Below the pieces are notes generated by a model. It had not been told where the DNA came from and did no database searches. It saw only the letters and a list, made by a program, of their open reading frames with translations. Made by a program: the position numbers and the translations under genes. Positions 33,690 through 41,968 of a stretch of 43,960 nucleotides of DNA are shown in pieces. Within the stretch, counting starts at the first letter, position 1, and each line of letters starts with the position of its first letter. This DNA is from Oscillospiraceae bacterium (GTDB lineage: Bacteria; Bacillota; Clostridia; Oscillospirales; Oscillospiraceae): NCBI GenBank assembly GCA_902790375.1, contig CADARY010000010.1:1-43960 (forward strand), given 5' to 3'.

Positions 33690-34222
33690 TTTTGGAATCT
33701 TTCCTCAAATTCGTTTTTCAGAATACTGTGGACGTACAAATCCTGCTGTTTTCCGCGGCAGTAAACCTGCTGCCTCAGAATCCCGTCCAGCTTCAGCCCG
33801 TTTCTCTCATATACATGTCTGCCGCGCTCGTTGTTCGGAAGCGTATACAGGTAGATTTTTTTCAGCTCCAGCTCCGAAAATCCATACTCGAGGACGAGCG
33901 GGATCACCTCATCCGGCAGATGCCTTCCCCTGTACGCTTTATTTCCGATCGTGATGTAAAGCTGGGCGTGATGGTTGATCCGGTCAATGTTCAGCAATCC
34001 CGTCATGCCGATCAGCTCGTTTGTCTCCTTATCCACAATGCTCAGGTTCAATTTTGAATTGTCAAACACGACATTGCTGAACCATTTCTGCGTTTTTTCA
34101 AGGGAGGTTGGCCAGTCAAACAACAGCGTCTGGATATTCTCTTCATCATTGATCCAGGACACGCGATCCCTTAAATCCTCCTGGCTGAGGAGCCGCAGAT
34201 AAACAGTCTTTCCCTTCAGCAT
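33686..34222 (-). CDS. GNAT N-acyltransferase (RimJ/PseH-like)
   Basis: The product has 178 residues, typical of the RimL/PseH branch. It opens MLKGKTVYLRLLSQEDL, has the acetyl-CoA loop region at about NKAYRGRHLPDEV and ends with LYTLPNNERGRHVYERNG. In sugar operons such enzymes N-acetylate UDP- or dTDP-4-amino sugars; that role fits both amino-sugar pathways here. GGGGAG lies four bases before the ATG. The four-base overlap with ATP-grasp 4 suggests linked action. Confidence 0.82.
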   Translation of the reverse strand: MLKGKTVYLRLLSQEDLRDRVSWINDEENIQTLLFDWPTSLEKTQKWFSNVVFDNSKLNLSIVDKETNELIGMTGLLNIDRINHHAQLYITIGNKAYRGRHLPDEVIPLVLEYGFSELELKKIYLYTLPNNERGRHVYERNGLKLDGILRQQVYCRGKQQDLYVHSILKNEFEERFQK

Positions 34223-34236
34223 CGTTCTCCCCTCTT

Positions 34237-35232
34237 TCAGTATCCCTTGCTTGTATTGACCACGCCGGACAGCCCGGCTCCCTTTGACAGCGCAATGATG
34301 TTCTCAAGCGCCCCGTCCAGATGCGGAAGAGAACCCTCGACGAATCCGGCGCGGTGCGGAGACATGACCACATTCTCCAGCTCCCAGAACGCATGCTTTG
34401 CGGACGGATAGCTCCGGCTCTCTCCGCGCTTTGGTGCATTCCACCATACGTCGGAGCCGAAGGCGCCGAGCTTTCCGCTCTCCAGCGCTCTCCATGCCGC
34501 GTCCTCGTCCACGACGGCCGCGCGGGACATGTTGACGAAAGCCGTGCCGTCCTTCATGAGGGCGAACAGTTCATCGTTGATCAGCCCCCTCGTCGTCTCG
34601 GTGAGCGGCAGTGTGCAGATGACGACGTCTGCCTTTTGAACGGCCTGCCCGATCTGGTTTCTGGGATAGACCTCGGCCGCGATCTCTCCGGCACGGGCGT
34701 GTCCGTCGACCGCGATCACCTTCGCCCCGAAGGCGGCGATCAGCCTTCCGATCCTGGAGCCGATATTGCCGAAGCCAAGCACGCAGACCGTCTGCCGGCT
34801 CAGCATCCTGGATTTCAGGTCAAGCGGGGCCTGATCCCTGTTCCAGTTTCCGGCGCGCATCTTTCGGTCATGGTAGGAAAGCTTCTTCAAAAGGTCAAGC
34901 GTGATCGCAATGCCCATCTCCGCGACCGAATCCGCGTTGCTGTGGGTGTTGCAGACAGGGACCGCGCAGCCCTTCACCGCATTGAAATCGAAGGTATCCA
35001 TACCGGTCCAGGGCACCTGGATCAGCTTGAGCTGCTTCGCCGAGGCAAGGATCGCCGGGGTCACAAAGGGCCCCAGAAGAACGTCCGCCCCCGCGCATAC
35101 CGCGCAGATGCCCTCCTCGGAAAAAGCATCGGGGATCACGATCTCGTACTGCCCTTTGATCTCCCGATCCAGACCGTCCTTTATATACTGGATATCGCCG
35201 GGGAGCATGCTTCTGGTCAAAACGATCTTCAT
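34237..35232 (-). CDS. D-isomer-specific 2-hydroxyacid dehydrogenase
   Basis: The product has 331 residues from the ATG at 35232, four bases after the upstream stop; a TTG at 35247 is an alternative. The NAD loop GFGNIGS (153-159), catalytic R237 in MSRAAVVDE and H293 in SPHRAG are present. The usual acidic residue of the DVFxxEP stretch is not evident: the sequence reads DVWWNAP. It interconverts 2-oxo and 2-hydroxy acids. Its place next to an aminotransferase inside a glycan operon suggests production of a hydroxy or amino acid building block. Confidence 0.82.
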   Translation of the reverse strand: MKIVLTRSMLPGDIQYIKDGLDREIKGQYEIVIPDAFSEEGICAVCAGADVLLGPFVTPAILASAKQLKLIQVPWTGMDTFDFNAVKGCAVPVCNTHSNADSVAEMGIAITLDLLKKLSYHDRKMRAGNWNRDQAPLDLKSRMLSRQTVCVLGFGNIGSRIGRLIAAFGAKVIAVDGHARAGEIAAEVYPRNQIGQAVQKADVVICTLPLTETTRGLINDELFALMKDGTAFVNMSRAAVVDEDAAWRALESGKLGAFGSDVWWNAPKRGESRSYPSAKHAFWELENVVMSPHRAGFVEGSLPHLDGALENIIALSKGAGLSGVVNTSKGY

Positions 35233-35236
35233 GTTC

Positions 35237-36394
35237 TCATCTCTCAAACGTATAGTCTTTCAGCAGGCCGACCGCTCTTTCGAGCGTGGACATCGGGACG
35301 GCGATCGAGAACCGGACGTAAGCGTCCCACTCGGGGCCGAATGCGACGCCCGGCGTGGAAGCGATCCCTGTTTTCTTCAGCAGATCCGCGCAGAAGGTGT
35401 TGGAATCCACACCCGCGGCCGAAATGTCCACAAAGTAAAAGAATCCCGCCCTGGGTCTGACTGTCTTGAAATACGGCAGTTTGCTGAGCTCCGTGTCGAA
35501 ATAGTCGATGCGTCTTTCAAGCTCCTCCACATAGGGCTTGAGATGAACCGCTTCGTTTTTATATATGGAGCATGCGCCGACCTGAACAAACGTGCAGGTA
35601 TTGGTATTGATATGCTGCTGGAGCTTATTCATTTTGGCAATGATTTCCCGCGCGCCGATGGCGTAGCCCAGGCGCCATCCGGTCATGGCATGGGATTTGC
35701 TGTATCCGTTGCAGATGATCAGTCTGTCGCTGATATCCTTATACAGTCCGAAGCTTACATGCCTGCCGCCGCTGTACACGAGCTTTTCATATACCTCATC
35801 CGAAACAATGTAGGCATCGTTTTCTCTGGCCAGCGCGACGATCTCTTCCACCTCGTCCTGCGACAGCACCATGCCGGTCGGATTGTTGGGCGTGTTGACA
35901 AGGATCGCTTTTGTTTTTTTATTGAACGCCGCTCTCAGCTTCTCAATGTTGAGCGTAAAGTCCTTATTCAAGGTCACGTTGACGATTTTCGCTGTCGGCT
36001 CCGCCAGCTTGACCATGGCGGGGTAGGACACATAATAGGGAGAAATGAGGATGACCTCGTCCTGCGGCTCGAGCAGCGCTGCCAGGGTGAAGTATACGGC
36101 GGCCTTGATGCCGGGCGTAACGATCACGTTGTTCATATCGTAGGCGGAGCCGAAGGCGGCATTGCAGTCGGCCGCAATCAGCTTTCTCAGCTCCGGCCAG
36201 CCCTGCGTTGCGGAATAGTGCGTAAACCCGTCCTGCATCGCCTTGATCGTGGCATCGACAACATAGGCGGGGGTTTTGAAATCCGGCTCGCCGAGGCCCA
36301 GGGAGATGATCTCTTTTCCCTGCGCCTTCATTTCTCCGGCAGCCTGTGCAAATTTATATGTCAGAGACTCTCCGACTTCCTTTTCAAAATGCAT
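35237..36394 (-). CDS. Aspartate aminotransferase-like class I aminotransferase
   Basis: The product has 385 residues. The PLP Lys is K233 in NGYSKSHAMTGWRLGY, with NTPNNPTG, SDEVYE and the C-terminal Arg region also present, all typical of class I/AspAT-like fold-type I enzymes. AAAGGAG lies seven bases before the ATG at 36394. It transfers an amino group between an amino acid and a 2-oxo acid; the specificity cannot be read here. Together with the dehydrogenase gene four bases downstream it may supply an amino or hydroxy acid for the ATP-grasp ligases. Confidence 0.87.
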   Translation of the reverse strand: MHFEKEVGESLTYKFAQAAGEMKAQGKEIISLGLGEPDFKTPAYVVDATIKAMQDGFTHYSATQGWPELRKLIAADCNAAFGSAYDMNNVIVTPGIKAAVYFTLAALLEPQDEVILISPYYVSYPAMVKLAEPTAKIVNVTLNKDFTLNIEKLRAAFNKKTKAILVNTPNNPTGMVLSQDEVEEIVALARENDAYIVSDEVYEKLVYSGGRHVSFGLYKDISDRLIICNGYSKSHAMTGWRLGYAIGAREIIAKMNKLQQHINTNTCTFVQVGACSIYKNEAVHLKPYVEELERRIDYFDTELSKLPYFKTVRPRAGFFYFVDISAAGVDSNTFCADLLKKTGIASTPGVAFGPEWDAYVRFSIAVPMSTLERAVGLLKDYTFER

Positions 36395-36431
36395 GCTCGA
36401 GCTCCTTTCTGTTTCGCAGCGTGTCAAGCCG

Positions 36432-37742
36432 TCAGGCAAAGCACCGGTGTATGATCTCGATGATACGGTCCTGCTGAGCGGGCGTCATTTTATTGTCGCT
36501 CGGCAGACACAGGCCGCGTCGGAAAATGTCCGCGCCGACGTCGATGCCGGCACCGGCTATGTAGGCGTTGCTGCGGGCGCGCCCGTTGCCCTCGGCCGTG
36601 ATGAAGGCGTGGGTGCGGTAGATCGGCTGCATGTGCATCGGCTTCCAGACCGGGCGTCCCTCCGCATTGAAGGCTGCAATCGCAGCCAGGATTTCGCCCG
36701 GGCTGCTCTTGCCGGGTTCATGGGTCCAGAGCTCGTCCTGCTCGCCTCGCACATGCGGGGCCATGGCGTCCTTGTCGATGATCAGGCAGCTCAGCCAGAA
36801 GTTCGGCACACTCTTCTCCCGGTCCCAGGGGTTCATCCTGACCGGCAGGTCCGCAAGGCCCTTCTCGTAGCGCTCCCAGATTGCCCGCTTCTGGTCGATA
36901 TGCTCCGCCAGATACGGCATCTGCCCGCGCACGATGCCCGCGATGATGTTCGACATGCGGTAGTTGTAGCCGATCTCCTCATGCTGATACCAGGGGGCCG
37001 CCTCACGGCTCTGGGTGCTCCACTTGCGCACCTTGTTGGCGTCCTCCAGATTATCGGTCAGGAACATGCCGCCGGCGGAGCCGGTGATGATCTTGTTGCC
37101 GTTGAAGCTGATGCAGTTGAAGTCGCCGAGCGTGCCGGTCTCGACCCATTTGCCGTTGAGCAGATAGCGCGCGCCCAGCGATTCCGCCGCGTCCTCCACG
37201 ATCAGCGCGCCGTGGCGGTCCGCGATGCGCCGGATCTCCTCGAGCTTGCCGGGTGTGCCGTACAGATGGGCGACCACGATCAGCCTCGTGTCCGGGTAAA
37301 AGGAGAAGGCCTTCTCCAGCGCCTCCGGGCACATGTTCCAGGTGTCATACTCGGTATCAATAAAGACGGCCTCGCCGTCCTCATAGGCTACGGGGTTGAT
37401 GGAGGCGTCAAAGGTCGTGTCGCTGCAGAAGACGCGGTGGCCCTGGAGCGTCCCCTCGTTCGGCCGCGCCTGCCCGTACAGGCGCTCCCCGGCGAGCTTT
37501 GTGGCCAGGTGCAGCGCCGCCGTGCCCGCGGAAAGCGCCACGGCATATTGGCAGCCGACATAGTCCGCGATTTGCTTTTCGACCTCGTTGATGTTTGCGC
37601 CGACGGTCGACACCCAGTTTGTCGCGATCGCATCGTCTACCCAGTGCTGCTCATCCCCGTGCATTGTGGGGCTGGAAAGCCAAACTTTTTTCTCAAATGC
37701 TTCGATCCCGGCAAAACGTGGATCTGACTTGAAATCCGTCAT
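36432..37742 (-). CDS. DegT/DnrJ/EryC1 transaminase, PglE-like
   Basis: The product has 436 residues from the ATG at 37742, which has AGGAG seven bases upstream; the ATG six bases earlier is too close to that site. PLP residues are D184 in VEDAAES and Schiff-base K217 in FNGNKIITGSAGG. The length and WLSSPTMHGDE opening resemble transaminases acting on UDP-4-keto-6-deoxy-GlcNAc (PglE/LegC type). It would use the product of the PglF-type dehydratase upstream. The exact sugar is inferred. Confidence 0.85.
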   Translation of the reverse strand: MTDFKSDPRFAGIEAFEKKVWLSSPTMHGDEQHWVDDAIATNWVSTVGANINEVEKQIADYVGCQYAVALSAGTAALHLATKLAGERLYGQARPNEGTLQGHRVFCSDTTFDASINPVAYEDGEAVFIDTEYDTWNMCPEALEKAFSFYPDTRLIVVAHLYGTPGKLEEIRRIADRHGALIVEDAAESLGARYLLNGKWVETGTLGDFNCISFNGNKIITGSAGGMFLTDNLEDANKVRKWSTQSREAAPWYQHEEIGYNYRMSNIIAGIVRGQMPYLAEHIDQKRAIWERYEKGLADLPVRMNPWDREKSVPNFWLSCLIIDKDAMAPHVRGEQDELWTHEPGKSSPGEILAAIAAFNAEGRPVWKPMHMQPIYRTHAFITAEGNGRARSNAYIAGAGIDVGADIFRRGLCLPSDNKMTPAQQDRIIEIIHRCFA

Positions 37743-37774
37743 GTTCATTCTCCTATCCCACTCTGAACTGCCGC

Positions 37775-38806
37775 TCAGAAGAAGCTGACGTCTTCCCCTG
37801 TCGTCTTCTTATAATCACGCGCCCAGGCCTCGTCGGCATTGCTCTGGGCGGCGCTGTCGCGCTCGATCTCGATCAGCACGCGGCCGGCCGCCGCGCTCAC
37901 GGCGCAAACGCTGTATCTCCCGGGCAGGGCGGCAAGCGCCTTTTCTCCGTTTTCATAGTCCCGGGACTGGCCGTCCAGCCTGATCGTCAGCGGTCCGTTC
38001 ACGCAGGAGAGCAGGCTGCGCAGAGGACTGCCGCCGGAGGAATACAGCGAAAAGTCCTGCACTGTAAGGCCAAGACGCCCGCAGCGTTCGAGGATCTGCC
38101 CCCTCGTTTCCTGCGGCATGACGGCGTCGGCCAGAATCACGCCTTTGACGCCGTATTTGGCGCTGGCCTCCTCCAGCCGCTCCAGTCCGCCTACAACAGG
38201 CAGACCGTTGAAGAGCCTGCCGCTCTCCAGATTTCTGTAATCCAGGACACAGACAGGCTGCTGCACATTGTGCACGTCGCTCTCGAGCTGGCGCAGCAGC
38301 ATTCTCGCCGTCTCGCCCGCGCCGACGATCATGACCTTGACCGCGGCGTTTTTCCCCTTTGCGAATTTGGAAAACTCAATGGCGAAAAGGCGGTAGGAAA
38401 AGCGGCTTGCAAAGATCAGGACAAACTGGATCGCCGCGCCGAGCACATAATAGGTCGTGGGCATGCGGCGGATAAAGAGCAGCGTACCGAAAACCTGAAT
38501 GGCGCAGGTGACGGCATTGGCCCATATGACACGGTTTATATCGTTGAAGCCGGCATATCTCCACATGCCGTTATAGAGCTTGAAGAGCCAGAAGACAATG
38601 ATGCAGCAGACCGTGTAGTAGGGGGCGAACTTCAAAAACAGGGGCATGAAGAGCGTTCCGGCCAGATGAAACTCATGGTTTACATAGAAGCGCAGGACCA
38701 GAGCCATATAATACGAAAAGTTGACCGCAAAAATGTCAAACAGCACCAGCAGCAGCTTGAGCGCCCATCTGCGGAGCTTGCCTGCGTTTTCTGCTTCCTT
38801 CTTCAT
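37775..38806 (-). CDS. Half-length PglF/CapD paralog without the SDR catalytic domain
   Basis: The product has 343 residues from the ATG at 38806 (GGAGG eight bases upstream). It matches the N-terminal half of the 670-residue neighbour: four membrane spans with a YNGMWRYAG segment, then a Rossmann domain (MIVGAGETARMLLRQL, LPVVGGLERLEE). Where the neighbour continues into its dehydratase domain, this protein instead has about 100 residues I do not recognise, ending DYKKTTGEDVSFF. It cannot dehydrate a sugar. It could be a regulatory or scaffolding partner, or the remains of a duplication with a new tail. Confidence 0.75.
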   Translation of the reverse strand: MKKEAENAGKLRRWALKLLLVLFDIFAVNFSYYMALVLRFYVNHEFHLAGTLFMPLFLKFAPYYTVCCIIVFWLFKLYNGMWRYAGFNDINRVIWANAVTCAIQVFGTLLFIRRMPTTYYVLGAAIQFVLIFASRFSYRLFAIEFSKFAKGKNAAVKVMIVGAGETARMLLRQLESDVHNVQQPVCVLDYRNLESGRLFNGLPVVGGLERLEEASAKYGVKGVILADAVMPQETRGQILERCGRLGLTVQDFSLYSSGGSPLRSLLSCVNGPLTIRLDGQSRDYENGEKALAALPGRYSVCAVSAAAGRVLIEIERDSAAQSNADEAWARDYKKTTGEDVSFF

Positions 38807-38899
38807 TTTGCCCACCTCCGTGCCCGAAAGCTCCCTCGCCTCACACGTGCGGGAAGAATATCGGAATGAAATATGTTTTATTGTCTCTGCCGGGTGCTG

Positions 38900-40912
38900 T
38901 CACGTCAGCGCAACATACCTGGCGTCCTTGACGATCGTGACCTCGGGATTGGTCGTGTGATAGGTCTTTACCAGATCGGCCACGCGCTCCCGGATATCCC
39001 GGTCATTGCGGTATGCCGCCCTCATCAGCCCGCTCATCTGCCCGAGGAAATAATCGGTATCGAAGGGGATCGGGCAGCCGACATGGATCAGGTCGTTATC
39101 CGTCCTGCGCAGCCCTTCCTCGGCCATCAGCTTTTCCTCATACAGCTTCTCGCCGGGGCGAAGACCGGAGTAGACGATCTTGATATCCACATCCGGCTTA
39201 AAGCCCGAGAGCTTGATGAGGTTGCGGGCCAGGGTGTCGATCTTGACGGGGCTGCCCATGTCAAGCACAAAGATCTCTCCGCCCTTGGCATAGGTGCCTG
39301 CCAGCATCACAAGGCTCACCGCTTCGGGCACGGTCATGAAATAGCGGATGATGTCGGGATGCGTCACCGTGACCGGGCCGCCCTCCTCGATCTGGCGTTT
39401 GAAGATCGGGATCACGGAGCCGTTGGAGCCCAGCACGTTGCCGAAGCGGACCGCCACGAACTCCGTCCTGACATTCTGGAAGATCCTGCCGGTCTTATCC
39501 GGGTCCACGTCTTCATCCTCGACATGGGTGAAAAGCTGCGGGATCTGCGCCGCCCGGCCCGCCTTGATCTTCGTGTCAAAGCTCTGAATGATCATCTCGC
39601 ACAGGCGCTTGGAGGCGCCCATAATATTGGTGGGGTTGACGGCCTTGTCCGTGGAGATCAGCACAAAACGCTCACAGCCGTTGAGCATGGCGGCATAGGC
39701 GGTTTTGTATGTACCGATGGCGTTATTCTTGATGGCCTCGCAGGGGCTGTCCTCCATCAGCGGGACATGCTTGTGGGCCGCCGCATGATAGACGATCTGC
39801 GGGCGGTATTCGGCGAAAACGTCCATCAGGCGTCGGCTGTCGCGCACGGAGCCGATGAGCGTCTCCAGCTTCAGATCGGGAAACTTCTTTTTCAGCTCCA
39901 GCTGGATGGCATAGGCGTTGTTTTCATAGATATCGAAAATGATGAGCTGTTTGGGTTCATGCGCCGCGATCTGCCGGCAGAGCTCCGAGCCGATGCTGCC
40001 GCCGCCGCCCGTGACCATGACGACCTTCCCGTGGATATAGTTGAAGACCTCGGTGAGATCCGCCCTGATCGGCTCACGTCCCAGCAGATCTTCAATGGCC
40101 ACGTCCTTCATGGCGTTGACCGACACCCTGCCCATGGCGACCTGGGCCATGCGCGGGATCTGCTTGAGCTCACAGCCGGCCTCGTTGCAGATGCCGAGGA
40201 TCTCCTTCTTGTCCTCAGCGCTTGCGGAGGTGATGGCATAGTAGATCTTGTTGACCTTGTATTTCTCCACGGCGGCGAGAATATCCTCCCGTCCGCCGAC
40301 GATGGGCACGCTTTCGATATAGCGGTTCCATTTGTTGGGGTTATCGTCGATAAAGCAGACCACTTTATCGTTCATGTCCCTGGAAACGGAAATGTCACGC
40401 AGAAGCATCTGTCCGGTCTGCCCGGCGCCGATGATCATGACGCGGCCGCTTTTCCGGTTGTTGTTTTTGAAGGCGTTGACCTTATAAAACAGCAGCAGGC
40501 GATAGGCAAAGCGCGGCAGGAGCAAAAACACGAACTGCGCCCCGGCGCCCCAGATATAATAGGACATCGGCATTTTCCTGAAGATCAGCGTAATCAGGAT
40601 CGTATGCAGCAGCGATGCCGTGGCAGAGCCGCAGAAGGTGCGGACCAGCTCCGTATAGCTTGCGTAGCGCCACATACCCCGGTACATGTGAAAAATCCAG
40701 AAAACCAGGATCGCGCCAACGGCATAGGGCAGGATAAACTTGGTGAAGGGCGTGATGTATCGCTCCGGAATCTGTGAATACTCGCAGTCAAAGCGCAGCC
40801 ACAGCGCCAGAAAATATGCCATACTCACAGAAATCAGATCGCAGATCATCAGGCACAGAGCCATGACCTTCCAATGTTTCAGTGCTAAGAATTTGTTTTC
40901 CTTTGTATCCAT
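38900..40912 (-). CDS. pglF: UDP-N-acetylglucosamine 4,6-dehydratase (PglF/WbpM type)
   Basis: The product has 670 residues, full length for membrane-bound PglF/WbpM/CapD enzymes. Four N-terminal membrane spans, a CoA-binding-like Rossmann domain (MIIGAGQTGQML at 159-170) and a C-terminal SDR domain from about 297 (GGGGSIGSE at 302-310, STDKAV at 420-425, MGASK at 431-435) are all present; Met in place of the SDR Tyr is normal for this group. It makes UDP-4-keto-6-deoxy-GlcNAc. It is the first gene of the 27-kb glycan locus, behind a strong promoter and a long leader. Confidence 0.92.
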   Translation of the reverse strand: MDTKENKFLALKHWKVMALCLMICDLISVSMAYFLALWLRFDCEYSQIPERYITPFTKFILPYAVGAILVFWIFHMYRGMWRYASYTELVRTFCGSATASLLHTILITLIFRKMPMSYYIWGAGAQFVFLLLPRFAYRLLLFYKVNAFKNNNRKSGRVMIIGAGQTGQMLLRDISVSRDMNDKVVCFIDDNPNKWNRYIESVPIVGGREDILAAVEKYKVNKIYYAITSASAEDKKEILGICNEAGCELKQIPRMAQVAMGRVSVNAMKDVAIEDLLGREPIRADLTEVFNYIHGKVVMVTGGGGSIGSELCRQIAAHEPKQLIIFDIYENNAYAIQLELKKKFPDLKLETLIGSVRDSRRLMDVFAEYRPQIVYHAAAHKHVPLMEDSPCEAIKNNAIGTYKTAYAAMLNGCERFVLISTDKAVNPTNIMGASKRLCEMIIQSFDTKIKAGRAAQIPQLFTHVEDEDVDPDKTGRIFQNVRTEFVAVRFGNVLGSNGSVIPIFKRQIEEGGPVTVTHPDIIRYFMTVPEAVSLVMLAGTYAKGGEIFVLDMGSPVKIDTLARNLIKLSGFKPDVDIKIVYSGLRPGEKLYEEKLMAEEGLRRTDNDLIHVGCPIPFDTDYFLGQMSGLMRAAYRNDRDIRERVADLVKTYHTTNPEVTIVKDARYVALT

Positions 40913-41053
40913 AAGACCTCTTTACGTGAAAACCCGCTTTCCGGAGCCTCGGTGCCGGGGGGAGAATACAGCCGCCGCGGCGCCGGGAGTCTGAAATTAT
41001 CTAATAATTCAGCGTCATTATATAACAAATTGGTGTCATGAGAATCATTGTTT

Positions 41054-41082
41054 ACTATATCATATTTGTCTTTCCTGTTCAA
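41054..41082 (-). promoter_or_regulatory. Candidate promoter of the glycan operon
   Basis: On the minus strand TTGAAC (41082-41077) and TATAGT (41059-41054) are exactly 17 bases apart. Transcription would start near 41046, giving a leader of about 135 bases before the pglF ATG. A second TATAAT at 41022-41017 has no good -35. Confidence 0.65.
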
Positions 41083-41186
41083 CACTAAAATTCGGCACAA
41101 TTACGTGTTTAGCGAAAATTGATCGAATGCCGCTTCTCTGCTTCCTTCGATGCAGAGGACGGGCCGGCGCAAAATGTAAAGGGTGC

Positions 41187-41215
41187 TTGACATTTTGTGC
41201 CGCCTGTGCTATGCT
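41187..41215 (+). promoter_or_regulatory. Promoter of the XRE regulator gene
   Basis: A perfect TTGACA (41187-41192) and TATGCT (41210-41215) are 17 bases apart. The start point would fall inside the palindrome at 41219-41240, so repressor binding there would block initiation. Confidence 0.75.
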
Positions 41216-41218
41216 CTG

Positions 41219-41240
41219 ATTGTAAAGCAAGCTTTACAAT
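41219..41240. promoter_or_regulatory. Operator-like palindrome at the XRE promoter
   Basis: ATTGTAAAGC (41219-41228) and GCTTTACAAT (41231-41240) are perfect 10-base arms around AA. A lone half-site TGTAAAG lies at 41175-41181 just before the -35. The position over +1 fits autorepression by the XRE protein. Confidence 0.65.
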
Positions 41241-41256
41241 TTCGGGAGGTGATCCG

Positions 41257-41454
41257 TTGAAGAACCGAATAGAGGAAATCCGCAACGAAAGGGGCATCCG
41301 GCAGGAGGAGCTTGCCAGACAGATGGGCGTCTCCCGGCAGACGATCAGTTCTCTGGAAAACGGACGCTATAACCCATCCATCCTGCTGGCCTGGAAGATC
41401 GCGAAATTCTTTGGCATGACGATTGAAGACGTTTTCATTTTTGAGGAGGAATGA
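41257..41454 (+). CDS. Small XRE-family helix-turn-helix regulator
   Basis: The product has 65 residues from a TTG at 41257, chosen because GGGAGGTGA is placed just upstream and the protein then begins directly at the HTH domain. The sequence IRNERGIRQEELARQMGVSR, then QTISSLENGRYNPS, is a Cro/C1-type HTH of the YozG-like group that consists of little else. It probably represses its own promoter through the palindrome 17 bases upstream. The next gene starts three bases after its stop, the common pairing of such regulators with a small membrane protein. Confidence 0.9.
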   Translation: MKNRIEEIRNERGIRQEELARQMGVSRQTISSLENGRYNPSILLAWKIAKFFGMTIEDVFIFEEE

Positions 41455-41457
41455 GCC

Positions 41458-41862
41458 ATGTATGACAACAAACGCCTGTTTTTAAGCATATTCTGGGTGA
41501 TCCTCGGCGCGGTGCTGCTGATCCTCGCCGTGACGGAGAAGCTCGATTCCACCCTTTATGCCGGGATGGGCGGCGGGCTCATCGCCGTGGGTCTGCTGCA
41601 AATCATGCGCAATCTCCGGTATCGCCGGGACGCTGCCTACCGTGAGAAGATCGACACCGAGGTCAGCGACGAGCGCAACCGCTTCCTGCGCATGAAAAGC
41701 TGGTCCTGGGCGGGCTACATCACGGTGCTTGCAGAGGCCATCGCCGCGGTCATCGCCGCGGTCAGGGGGCAGGAGACCGTGCAGCTGGTGCTGAGCTATT
41801 CCGTGTGCCTGCTGCTCGCCGCGTACTATATCTCCTATCTGGTCCTGAGCCGGAAATATTAA
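41458..41862 (+). CDS. Small four-span membrane protein (DUF2178-like)
   Basis: The product has 134 residues and four hydrophobic segments (about 7-28, 35-50, 80-100, 107-130). The loop between the second and third is charged and contains VSDERNRFLRMKS, similar to the DERxxxI/KA motif of DUF2178-type proteins. A GGAGG site precedes the ATG, which follows the regulator stop by three bases. Function unknown; gene pairs of this kind are common in Firmicutes and may sense membrane or cell-envelope state (inference). Confidence 0.75.
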   Translation: MYDNKRLFLSIFWVILGAVLLILAVTEKLDSTLYAGMGGGLIAVGLLQIMRNLRYRRDAAYREKIDTEVSDERNRFLRMKSWSWAGYITVLAEAIAAVIAAVRGQETVQLVLSYSVCLLLAAYYISYLVLSRKY

Positions 41863-41863
41863 G

Positions 41864-41935
41864 GGCCGATCCCCTCATGGGCCCGCCGTTTCGCGCCATT
41901 GCGCGGAATTCGGCGGGTCGATCCGGGGATCGGCC
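41864..41935. repeat. Nested 72-nt inverted repeat between convergent genes
   Basis: The outer arms GGCCGATCCCC (41864-41874) and GGGGATCGGCC (41925-41935) are perfect. Inside lie CCCGCCG (41882-41888) with CGGCGGG (41911-41917), and CGCGC with GCGCG around a CATT loop. No clear T-run follows on either strand. It sits between the plus-strand membrane protein and the minus-strand carboxypeptidase, where a bidirectional terminator is expected. Confidence 0.65.
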
Positions 41936-41968
41936 TCTAAGGTCGTGTAGGATAGCTTTTATTCGCTT

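Larger units (their letters stand above)
40913..41256. other. 344-bp divergent control region
   Basis: This gap separates the glycan operon (leftward) from the XRE regulator gene (rightward). It holds two well-formed promoters, the XRE palindrome, an AT-rich core (40991-41075) and a GC-rich leader (40933-40990) with several overlapping GC inverted repeats (for example GCCGCGGC). No tRNA or convincing small gene is seen. Confidence 0.6.

Noticed and set aside
38873-40777. Very long open frame (634 codons) on the plus strand opposite pglF
   Set aside because: It is antisense to a clear full-length dehydratase, has the composition of a complementary-strand shadow, no ribosome site and no recognisable domain.
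40885-41100. Possible 71-residue minus-strand gene overlapping the pglF start
   Set aside because: It covers the operon promoter and leader, has no ribosome site and no family resemblance.
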